Assembly (NCBI GenBank): GCA_030042955.1
Contig: JASHYQ010000326.1
Coordinates: 1 to 6,905 of the forward strand
Length of the DNA stretch: 6,905 nucleotides
Reading direction: 5' to 3'
From: Thermoplasmata archaeon
Lineage (GTDB): Archaea > Thermoplasmatota > Thermoplasmata > Lutacidiplasmatales > UBA184
The notes under the pieces: generated by a model
The model's database searches: none
Told to the model about the DNA's origin: nothing
What the model saw: the letters and a program-made list of their open reading frames with translations, nothing else
Translations under genes and position numbers: made by a program
In this document: piece by piece, positions 1 to 5,930 of the stretch
Layout: each line of letters begins with the position of its first letter
How positions within the stretch are numbered: position 1 is the stretch's first letter

Positions 1-1
1 G

Positions 2-601
2 TCTGGCCGCTGGGACGACACCGTCGTGGTTTTTGCGAGCGACCATGGACAGGCCCTCGGGGAACATGGAGAAGTGTTTCACACCACCAGTGTCCACGAG
101 GCGTTACTTCGAATCCCCCTCTGGGTGCGGTTCCCGCGCGATCGCCTCGGAGGCGCCGTCGGACGGGGGTGGGCGAGCCTTGTCGACGTAGCCCCCACAA
201 TCTTCCAAGAGACCGGACTTACGTCGACCGAGGCGCTTCCGGGTTCTCCCCTCCCTGGTCTTTTGACGCAGGAACGTCCTGGACCCGTCTTCGCGATCGG
301 GGACGGTCTCGTCGAGGATCGCACCTTGAGCATGCCAGAGCCGATCCGAAAGCGGTTCGACCTCACCTACGCCGTAGGATACGAGGGGAATCTCAAACTG
401 ATACACGACATCGACCGAAAGAGCTGGTCCCTGTATGATGTCGAAGAGGATTCATTCGAGACTCGGAACCTTGCAACGGACCCGAATCAGATCCCCCGCC
501 GGCTTCGAGGCCAAGTGGAGACGGTCGCTCAACGGTTCCGTGAATCGTCGGCAGCGGAGGGTCCTCTAGAGGAGCGCCTCCGCGGATGGGGGTATGCGTA
601 G
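2..601 (+). CDS. Sulfatase (alkaline phosphatase superfamily), C-terminal part; 5' end outside window
   Basis: The frame is open from base 2 and gives 199 residues of a protein that begins upstream; it ends at TAG (599-601). The visible N-terminal stretch has the sulfatase metal-site signature VVFASDHGQALGEHG (visible residues 9-23), in which Asp14 and His15 are the expected divalent-metal ligands. A segment LVDVAPTIFQETGL follows, matching the usual 'lvDlaPTll..Gl' strand-helix of this family, and then the small C-terminal subdomain with KLIHDI...SLYDVEEDSFETRNLA, typical of sulfatases. These enzymes hydrolyse sulfate (or, in relatives, phosphate) esters. The catalytic Cys/Ser of C/S-x-P-x-R would lie upstream of the window, so activity and substrate cannot be judged. 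It converges on the DUF2079 gene with 28 bases between stops and no obvious terminator. A phosphoglycerol or phosphoethanolamine transferase relative is a less likely alternative. Family assignment is firm; specificity is unknown. Confidence 0.9.
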   Translation, partial: SGRWDDTVVVFASDHGQALGEHGEVFHTTSVHEALLRIPLWVRFPRDRLGGAVGRGWASLVDVAPTIFQETGLTSTEALPGSPLPGLLTQERPGPVFAIGDGLVEDRTLSMPEPIRKRFDLTYAVGYEGNLKLIHDIDRKSWSLYDVEEDSFETRNLATDPNQIPRRLRGQVETVAQRFRESSAAEGPLEERLRGWGYA

Positions 602-629
602 GAGCCCCCGACCGGAGGACTAAGCCGTC

Positions 630-2774
630 TCACGATCGCGGCGCTACAGCTAGGTATGAGAGCCCGACTACCACGCCGGGCTCCTTCGAGAACCCGTGCA
701 CGACCCAGTTCAACAAAGGTACGGGAACTGAGAGATTGAAGTAGGCGACGTAGCAGCCGCTGCTCAGTTCGCCATATGTGTACGAACCCACGGTCTCTTG
801 CGCTTGCGCCCAAGCTTCCGACGTGAGGGTCATCACGACGGTCTTTGCACTAGGAGCTGAACTACCGGGCGGAGTCCACGCGCTGACGACTGCCTCGACG
901 GAGTAGTTCCCCGTCCCTAGGGACTGACCGGCCGTGTTCCAAATCCCGCCCGGAGACTTCGGAGTACTCGCTATCGTGTAGACACAGCCCGATGCAACAC
1001 CGGTGGAGAGAGTCCCAGAGGGGTCCAATACCAATTGGGACCCGGAAAAAGATTCGTAGGATGGCACTATAGGAGCTACGGCTTCGGCGGGCCCGGCATA
1101 CCCGAACATGAACAACATCGCGACGCCCCGGGGCGAAAGGCCTGTCCAGGCCAGGAGCCCATACCGGCTCGGCTGGTACAAGTCCGTCGATAACCAGCTT
1201 GGAAGCATGCTTCGGTCCTTCTCAGTGATCAAGACGTAAGCTGGGAGATGGCTGGCATTGAACGGAAGGTACGGGAGCCCTCCTACGATTCCGGTTAGAG
1301 TGTAGGCGCTGACATCGTCCGCAACGAAGGAAAAAAGATCCGGTGTGGCAAGGACAGTGGCCCCTGCCGGGACCATATCGGCCACAAATTGGGCATTGGG
1401 ATAACCGGGAGAGTCGGGGATAGTGAGAAGGTAGCCCGACCCCGTTCCGAACATATAGGGGTTGATCGGGGACAACGCGAGGCTGACTCCGGCGATCACG
1501 AACAGGCCGTACATCCAAGGAGCTGGTTTGGAGGAATCGAGACCTAGCCAGCCTGTTCTCGACCGGGAGGGGGCGGGGGGACTTGGGGATTCTGGCGGCG
1601 AGCTTGCAGCCGCTTCCATCGCGCGAGGGGGTGGGCGAAGCTCGAGGCCAACAAGTCCGTACGCGACCCCAATCATCACCGGGATGGCGTAAAGGAATCC
1701 GCTCTGAAAGCCGAGCTCCCAATTCCCGGCGTGTACGTTGAGGAAGCTGAAACCCATCCAAGGCGCGATCAGAAGGAAGGTACGGGGCGCCCGAAACGGG
1801 AGGAACGCGGCCAGGCCGAGTATGATGCCCCAGTAGGCAACTTTGTTGTAGAACCCGACCGAAAGATTGGATAGCGTCAGGCGAAGTTGAAAGAGGGATT
1901 GAGCCGTGCCCGAGAAGGCCGTGAAGACTGAAGGCGCAGTGCCGAATGCATGGGCCTCGGCGTAGCGCAGACCGTAGTAGGCCAGAACCGCGGCCACCAT
2001 CAACCCAAGAGAGGCTTGCACGTCCGACCGCCGCAGCCATTTCGCGCTAGATTGTCCCAGGTAGCGGAAGAACGCTCTGGACCTGGACTGGCTCCCTGCC
2101 GACGCAATCGCGATTCGTGCCTGGCGGACGCCTTCTCGGATCGGCGGAAGGGCGAAGAAAAGGCCGACCAGGAAGACGTAGACGGGCCCGGCCTCTATCG
2201 TGATCGAGGCGAGGACGGCGAAAGCAGCGCCTACTAGGTATTGCTTCCGGAGCCAGAAGAGGAAGCAGGCAAAGACCTCGACCGGAAGGAATGCCTCAAG
2301 GTGAAAGTCAAAAAGATTAGCGGCCAGCGTAGGAGTCCAGACGAGATAGAGGCCAGCCGAAGCGAAACCTTTCCACCGGGATCCCGTCACCTGAGCTCCG
2401 ATGAAGAACAGTGGGACCGCGGCCACTGCCACGACGAACGATTGGAGGGTAAGGAGTGTGACCGCGTAGGGGAAAGCCGCGTACAACGGGGCCAGCGCAT
2501 ATAGGAGGAATGCCGGGTGAACCTGGAAAAAGGACGTCACCCCGGCGGTCTCGAAATCAGCTGCCTCGTAGAACGGCCCCCGCAGGGGACCGGACCAGAG
2601 CGCTTGCTGGAAGATCCCGAGATCCCAGGTAGAGGTGTGGAGCTCCGAGAGGCGCAGAAGTGAGAGTGCGAGGGAGGCTGCAAAATAAACGGCCACGACC
2701 ACACCAAGCCACGTCACAGGGGACCGGAGTATACCGGCCCTTGGGGTTACCGTCGGACCCGGGGTGGCGGACAC
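630..2774 (-). CDS. DUF2079 family polytopic membrane protein, probable GT-C-type glycosyltransferase
   Basis: This 714-aa protein has about ten predicted membrane segments in residues 18-440 (roughly 20-41, 87-128, 136-155, 160-175, 179-210, 255-272, 309-327, 332-347, 360-378, 421-437). The family's N-terminal pattern is clear: HTSTWDLGIFQQALW (46-60) with Asp51 in the first outer loop, His86 of the HPAF motif, and NLFDFHLEAF (153-162). DUF2079 proteins have the GT-C fold and are thought to transfer sugars from polyprenyl-phosphate donors at the outer membrane face. VPAGATVLATPDLF (468-481), which follows the last helix, is also family-like. Residues about 440-714 should be external: they carry three N-glycosylation sequons (N506, N623, N680) and two SGC motifs (C597, C674). 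A Pro/Ser-rich loop (382-418) separates the last two helices. The GTG start at 2772-2774 was chosen because the frame is closed by TAG seven codons upstream; GTG at residue 20 is a less likely alternative. The gene follows the 496-aa glycosyltransferase after 18 bases, implying one operon. Sugar and acceptor are unknown. Confidence 0.88.
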   Translation of the reverse strand: MSATPGPTVTPRAGILRSPVTWLGVVVAVYFAASLALSLLRLSELHTSTWDLGIFQQALWSGPLRGPFYEAADFETAGVTSFFQVHPAFLLYALAPLYAAFPYAVTLLTLQSFVVAVAAVPLFFIGAQVTGSRWKGFASAGLYLVWTPTLAANLFDFHLEAFLPVEVFACFLFWLRKQYLVGAAFAVLASITIEAGPVYVFLVGLFFALPPIREGVRQARIAIASAGSQSRSRAFFRYLGQSSAKWLRRSDVQASLGLMVAAVLAYYGLRYAEAHAFGTAPSVFTAFSGTAQSLFQLRLTLSNLSVGFYNKVAYWGIILGLAAFLPFRAPRTFLLIAPWMGFSFLNVHAGNWELGFQSGFLYAIPVMIGVAYGLVGLELRPPPRAMEAAASSPPESPSPPAPSRSRTGWLGLDSSKPAPWMYGLFVIAGVSLALSPINPYMFGTGSGYLLTIPDSPGYPNAQFVADMVPAGATVLATPDLFSFVADDVSAYTLTGIVGGLPYLPFNASHLPAYVLITEKDRSMLPSWLSTDLYQPSRYGLLAWTGLSPRGVAMLFMFGYAGPAEAVAPIVPSYESFSGSQLVLDPSGTLSTGVASGCVYTIASTPKSPGGIWNTAGQSLGTGNYSVEAVVSAWTPPGSSAPSAKTVVMTLTSEAWAQAQETVGSYTYGELSSGCYVAYFNLSVPVPLLNWVVHGFSKEPGVVVGLSYLAVAPRS

Positions 2775-2792
2775 GGTCAGGTAGAAGGCCGC

Positions 2793-4283
2793 CTACGGCT
2801 TATGGCTCTTAGGACTCGTGGTGGGCAGCTTCAGAGAGGACCCGGCGGTGCTTGGAAAAGGACTGCGCGCACTGCCGCTACCAGGAGGCGCTGCCGAAGA
2901 GGGGGCTATTCCACCGGTACCGAACCGGCTTACCCCACTGTCGATCGCCCCCGGCGCCGGGGGGCTTGCAATCGACTCCGTCGAGGCGGATTGTGCGATG
3001 AGGACCGGGTTGTTGGCAGTCAGTGATTGCTCTTGACTCGAGGCCAAGTTCCGCACGAAAAGATCCCTCGCTGGCCAAGGCCCGGGATGAACCGGACCAC
3101 GCCCGAGCAGTCCTACGTTCGGTCGCTTGAGCCGTAGGTTGGGGGGCTCCTCGCTCTGCGAGAGGCCCGAGGTAATCAAGTCGCGCCACAGCTCCGTGAC
3201 CCGGGCGAGAGAGAATTCGGAGGCTCTCCTGACGCAGGCACCCGACACCGACGATGGGTAGCGGTCCTGCCAGATTGTGCGTGCAGTCTGGGCCAGCTGG
3301 TTCAACGATTCAACATGCCATCCCGTACGACCCGCTATCACGGTCTCCTGTGGCCCTTGCTTGGCGTAGGTCAGCACGGGGGTACCGCAGGCCATCGATT
3401 CAAGGGGAACCAATCCGAAAGATTCTTCCGTGAAAACAAAGGCCGTGAATAGGGCATTCGAGTACAGTTCGCGTAGCTCTTCGAAAGAAACCTTCCCAAG
3501 TACCTGGACGTTGGGGTAGACCCGTCGGCTGATTGCCCTCCGGACCCACTCTGCGCTCTTGGCACCGAACAGCTTGATGGGAATTCCGGTCTCGGCGAGG
3601 GCATGGAAGCCGTCGGTGTCGAGCTCGCGACTCATGTACACCAGGATATAGTCCCTCGTCGGCGACTGGGTCGAGGGATAGAATCCATCGCGAAGGTACG
3701 GTGGCAATGTCCCCCGAACGGCAATTCCAAGCGACAAGTACAGATCCGCTAGGTACTCGTTTGCGGTGTAGACTCGTCCGGTGAGCGCCGCCGCTCTCCG
3801 AATGTGGGCCCACTCCAGCAACCCGACGACGGGTGTCGCCATGGTGAGTGGGACGCGGTATGACCAGTCCACCGAGCCGACCATTTCCTTAAGCGTGATC
3901 CCAAGGGGGTGGGATTGGATGCACCAAGCGTCGCAGGTTGTGGCGACGGTCATCGACCGGTTGAGACGGAGTCCTCGTCGCCCCGCCAGTACCTGTTCAA
4001 CTCGTTTCCCGTTTCCTCGATTCACTGCGTCTCGGATCCACGACAGAGCCCACGATGGAATCTCGTCCATCGGATCTCGAAGCTTAGGGAATGCCACCCT
4101 TGCGGAAACCGGTTGGATTCCCTTCCGCTGCAAGTCGAACTGCACCTCGTTGGCCAGGGCGGGGGAGGCCACGGCCAGGTCGAAGTAGGGAGCGAGCCCT
4201 TCGAGCACGGGCCCAATCTCCCGGTACTGGACAAACTGGGTGCTGAGAAGGGGCTCCGTGATGACGGTGACCTGCTCCTTCAT
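2793..4283 (-). CDS. GT4-family glycosyltransferase with long disordered C-terminal tail
   Basis: This 496-aa protein starts at ATG 4281-4283; no ATG, GTG or TTG lies between it and the upstream in-frame TAG. Residues about 1-200 are a divergent GT-B N-terminal domain. Residues 210-370 are the nucleotide-sugar-binding domain of GT4: DYILVYMSR (211-219), IKLFGAK (236-242), VQVLGKVSFEELRELY (259-274), then the E-x7-E motif in TEESFGLVPLESMACGTPV with Glu287 and Glu295, and the usual QGPQETV downstream. GT4 enzymes are retaining transferases acting in the cytoplasm, often at the membrane, in glycan assembly. No signal peptide or membrane segment is seen. Residues about 373-496 are rich in Ser, Pro, Ala and Gly with no recognisable fold, unusual for GT4 proteins, which normally stop soon after the last helix (here about LWRDLI, 365-370). 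The next gene starts 18 bases on, in the same frame. The donor sugar is unknown. Confidence 0.88.
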   Translation of the reverse strand: MKEQVTVITEPLLSTQFVQYREIGPVLEGLAPYFDLAVASPALANEVQFDLQRKGIQPVSARVAFPKLRDPMDEIPSWALSWIRDAVNRGNGKRVEQVLAGRRGLRLNRSMTVATTCDAWCIQSHPLGITLKEMVGSVDWSYRVPLTMATPVVGLLEWAHIRRAAALTGRVYTANEYLADLYLSLGIAVRGTLPPYLRDGFYPSTQSPTRDYILVYMSRELDTDGFHALAETGIPIKLFGAKSAEWVRRAISRRVYPNVQVLGKVSFEELRELYSNALFTAFVFTEESFGLVPLESMACGTPVLTYAKQGPQETVIAGRTGWHVESLNQLAQTARTIWQDRYPSSVSGACVRRASEFSLARVTELWRDLITSGLSQSEEPPNLRLKRPNVGLLGRGPVHPGPWPARDLFVRNLASSQEQSLTANNPVLIAQSASTESIASPPAPGAIDSGVSRFGTGGIAPSSAAPPGSGSARSPFPSTAGSSLKLPTTSPKSHKP

Positions 4284-4395
4284 CCCGACGGTGCTATCGC
4301 AGACGACGCGGCGCCTGGTACACTAAGAGCGACTGCGACGGACACGGCCCTCCCCCGACGTGCCTTGTAGGAATGACAGGGACACCTTTCCTCCC

Positions 4396-4403
4396 CTTAT
4401 AGG
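4396..4403 (-). promoter_or_regulatory. TATA-like box ahead of the 496-aa glycosyltransferase / DUF2079 operon
   Basis: On the minus strand the sequence reads CCTATAAG, within a 181-base gap between two glycosyltransferase genes. It is about 112 bases before the ATG, so transcription would start near 4370 with a leader of some 85-90 bases. Its presence suggests that the 496-aa glycosyltransferase and DUF2079 pair can be expressed separately from the upstream 371-aa glycosyltransferase. Confidence 0.35.
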
Positions 4404-4464
4404 CTTGGGTAGGAAGACTTGAGAATACGTAGGCCTACACATTCTTACGGATAGCGGCAGAGGC

Positions 4465-5580
4465 TCAAACGACCGATCTGTAGGCCCGGAGCAGGGCCTC
4501 CGCCGTTCGCCCGGGCCCAAGATCACCGGTGCGTCGCAGGGCCCTTTCTGACCACCGCAAGTACTCCTGCGGTTCGGTAAGTCGCTCCACGGCCTCGCAC
4601 CAAGATTGAACTTCGTCCGTCCCCACAACCTGGCCGCCGGTTCCAACGGTTTCGGGAATGGCCGCCCGGGCTCGTGCGATTACGGGGACCCCAAACGCCA
4701 TGGCCTCGACGAGCGGAGCGCCGAATCCTTCGTACAGGGACGGAAAGACCAGGATGTCCGCCCCGGCGTACGTCGCCTCCATTCTCGGAATATCGGAGAG
4801 AACCGTGAGTCGCGATCCAAGAGCAAGCTGGGCGGCGCGCTTCGTATTCCCGGGACCGAGACGAGATACGAGCGTGCCTCGAAACCGTGATCCGAGACGG
4901 GACAAGATTTCCAAAAAAAGGTGGATGTTCTTATGGGGCCTATCGGTGGCGACGTACAGCAGATTCCAAGGGGACGACTCGGAGGGGGCCTGAGGGGACC
5001 GGGCGACCTCACCGCCCGGGGGGGCCAACAACGAAAACAGCGGCACCATGTGGATTCGGTTTTCGTCGATTCTCGCATGAGCGAGGAGTTCGCCTCGAAC
5101 GAACTGACTGTGGCAAACAACGGCTTGGGCCCTCCGCAGGGAGGGTACATTCCGGTTATGGATCCAAGAAGGGATTCGCGGATAGAGATGGGTGTACAGT
5201 TTGGCGAGATCGGCGACGGAGACGATGACTCTAGAGCGGTATCGGGCCACGCCGGCGAGGTAGACGTCGTTGACATGCAGGATCCGTTCCGGGAGCCGGC
5301 CGAGCTGACGCGTGAAAATCGGGAACAGTCGGTTGTAGCCCATCTCCAACGCGCCGCCACCCGGAACGCGCCGGCCGACCACGACCGTACCCCAGTCCGG
5401 GTACTGGGACCGAAGAGACGGATCGACGCACGTTACGACCCGCGGCTGAAGACCCCGGCTCTCCAGTGCGCGGACGTAGACACCGAGCTGGTGAAGGTGC
5501 CCATCGAACCTGCGGGAATCGTGGGCGAGGACGAGGCTACCGGGTACGCCCAAGGCATCCCCACCAATTTGCGGTTGCAT
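4465..5580 (-). CDS. GT4-family glycosyltransferase
   Basis: This 371-aa protein is of standard length for a GT-B fold GT4 enzyme. The first strand and glycine region are at SLVLAHDSRRFDGHLHQLGV (residues 15-34), the acceptor-domain region CHSQFVRGEL at 156-165, and the hinge into the C-terminal domain at NLLYVATDRPHKNIHLF (206-222), equivalent to the family's 'LYVGr.e.rKN'. ADILVFPSLYEGFGAPLVEA (274-293) holds the E-x7-E motif (Glu284, Glu292) that contacts the nucleotide-sugar, followed by VPVIA and the IPETVG loop. It probably transfers a sugar from a nucleotide donor in the cytoplasm during surface-glycan assembly; which sugar cannot be said. ATG 5578-5580 is chosen because no ATG, GTG or TTG lies between it and the upstream in-frame TGA. 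There is no Shine-Dalgarno sequence. The start is preceded by a 350-base gap with TATA-like elements, so it probably has its own promoter. Mannosyl- or rhamnosyltransferase labels would be guesses. Confidence 0.9.
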   Translation of the reverse strand: MQPQIGGDALGVPGSLVLAHDSRRFDGHLHQLGVYVRALESRGLQPRVVTCVDPSLRSQYPDWGTVVVGRRVPGGGALEMGYNRLFPIFTRQLGRLPERILHVNDVYLAGVARYRSRVIVSVADLAKLYTHLYPRIPSWIHNRNVPSLRRAQAVVCHSQFVRGELLAHARIDENRIHMVPLFSLLAPPGGEVARSPQAPSESSPWNLLYVATDRPHKNIHLFLEILSRLGSRFRGTLVSRLGPGNTKRAAQLALGSRLTVLSDIPRMEATYAGADILVFPSLYEGFGAPLVEAMAFGVPVIARARAAIPETVGTGGQVVGTDEVQSWCEAVERLTEPQEYLRWSERALRRTGDLGPGRTAEALLRAYRSVV

Positions 5581-5675
5581 CGCTTCTCGGATGAAGGTCA
5601 GCGCGACGACTATCTGAGCGGTGACTGCGCCGATTCAACGACTCCTGGATCGGCTTTACTCTGAAATACGACTTT

Positions 5676-5686
5676 CACTATACTAA
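5676..5686. promoter_or_regulatory. TATA-like element, possibly bidirectional
   Basis: CACTATACTAA (5676-5686) reads CTATACTA on the plus strand and TTAGTATAG on the minus strand. On plus it sits about 40 bases ahead of the micro-ORF ATG. On minus it would start a transcript near 5650 and leave a leader of about 70 bases before the 371-aa glycosyltransferase. A second AT-rich minus-strand candidate, CGTATTTC (5662-5669), lies next to it. Neither has a strong purine-rich BRE. Confidence 0.35.
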
Positions 5687-5724
5687 CACCTACCCCGGTC
5701 GCCGGCCGGGCGAACACCACAAGA

Positions 5725-5760
5725 ATGGCGAAGAAGACGAAGAAGTCCAAGAAGCACTGA
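5725..5760 (+). CDS. Candidate 11-codon lysine-rich micro-ORF (MAKKTKKSKKH)
   Basis: ATG at 5725-5727 opens an 11-codon frame ending at TGA (5758-5760). The peptide is MAKKTKKSKKH, with six Lys and a repeated KKx pattern. All ten codons after the ATG end in G or C, which is more than expected for chance intergenic DNA here. A TATA-like CTATACTA (5678-5685) lies where it would set transcription start near 5705-5712, giving a leader of about 15 bases, normal for archaea. Three hairpins and a T5 run follow downstream. No larger gene reads through on this strand. It could be a real micropeptide with nucleic-acid-binding charge, a short frame inside a small RNA, or chance. An 86-codon frame on the opposite strand (5870-5610) overlaps it and is the competing reading. 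No function can be assigned. Confidence 0.35.
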   Translation: MAKKTKKSKKH

Positions 5761-5852
5761 CCTGAGTAGGGTCCTTGCTTCGGTGTGGGTGTGACACCGG
5801 GGGGATTGCTTGCGTGAACCTCCCTCCCTGCTCCGGCGAGCGGGAGATGTTT

Positions 5853-5887
5853 ACGGATCCCCCCAACCATCCGTTCCCAGGATTTTT
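5853..5887 (+). terminator. Hairpin plus T5 run, possible terminator
   Basis: ACGGAT (5853-5858) pairs with ATCCGT (5869-5874), and T5 at 5883-5887 follows eight bases later. Archaeal termination depends mainly on T-runs, so the T5 would carry the signal. The minus strand has no T-run after the same stem, which favours the plus direction. The spacer is longer than in bacterial intrinsic terminators and the run is short, so the call is weak. Confidence 0.3.
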
Positions 5888-5930
5888 CACGGGAAGGTCG
5901 AGGGACCCTAGAAGTCGAGGAGGGCCGGCT

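Larger units (their letters stand above)
5708..5887 (+). ncRNA. Candidate small structured transcript (about 180 nt)
   Basis: The proposed 5' end is about 25 bases after CTATACTA (5678-5685) and the proposed 3' end is at the T5 run. Inside are three consecutive stems: 5778-5802 (nine pairs, two of them G-U, seven-base loop), 5824-5846 (nine pairs around CGGC with one bulged T at 5829), and 5853-5874 (ACGGAT/ATCCGT, ten-base loop). The lysine micro-ORF sits in its first third. It does not match the features of SRP RNA, RNase P RNA, tRNA or box C/D RNA that I can recognise. Strand is assigned from the T-run and TATA placement, both weak signals. It may be a messenger for the micropeptide rather than a noncoding RNA. 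Confidence 0.3.
5581..5930. other. 350-base intergenic region between the 371-aa glycosyltransferase and the 308-aa protein
   Basis: This is the only gap over 300 bases. From left to right it contains about 60 bases with nothing recognisable, which would be the leader of the glycosyltransferase; an AT-rich patch 5656-5690 with TATA-like sequences for either direction; a C/G-rich inverted repeat CCCGG/CCGGG (5694-5710); the lysine micro-ORF; three further hairpins (5778-5802, 5824-5846, 5853-5874); a T5 run (5883-5887); and about 40 bases of 3' flank of the 308-aa gene. No tRNA, rRNA or CRISPR repeat is seen. The arrangement fits a small plus-strand unit divergent from the glycosyltransferase gene. 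Confidence 0.6.

Noticed and set aside
602..629. Terminator between the convergent sulfatase and DUF2079 genes
   Set aside because: The 28-base gap has neither a T-run nor a convincing stem in either direction; termination probably occurs within the opposite gene.
1222..2040. 272-codon minus-strand frame inside the DUF2079 gene
   Set aside because: It is an alternate frame of a gene with clear family motifs and membrane helices; its composition is Arg/Ser/Pro-rich without structure.
4323..4646. Minus-strand frame of 107 codons spanning the gap between the two glycosyltransferases
   Set aside because: It overlaps the 3' end of the 371-aa glycosyltransferase over more than half its length, in another frame, covers the TATA-like box, and has no recognisable sequence.
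4921..5664. Long plus-strand frame (247 codons) antisense to the 371-aa glycosyltransferase
   Set aside because: It is the shadow of a well-supported GT4 gene in GC-rich DNA; its translation lacks hydrophobic cores or motifs and it runs into the intergenic TATA region.
5725..5802. Leader-peptide attenuator (run of lysine codons followed by a hairpin)
   Set aside because: No plus-strand biosynthesis or transport gene follows within the window, and attenuation by this mechanism is a bacterial scheme; there is nothing for it to regulate here.
5610..5870. An 86-codon minus-strand frame with a hydrophobic stretch (CFLDFFVFFAILVVFA), sitting neatly between two minus-strand genes
   Set aside because: The hydrophobic part is the antisense of the lysine-rich AAG codons, the frame runs through the AT-rich TATA-like patch and the hairpins, and the rest of the peptide has no recognisable features. 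It remains the main rival to the plus-strand micro-ORF, so conservation should decide.
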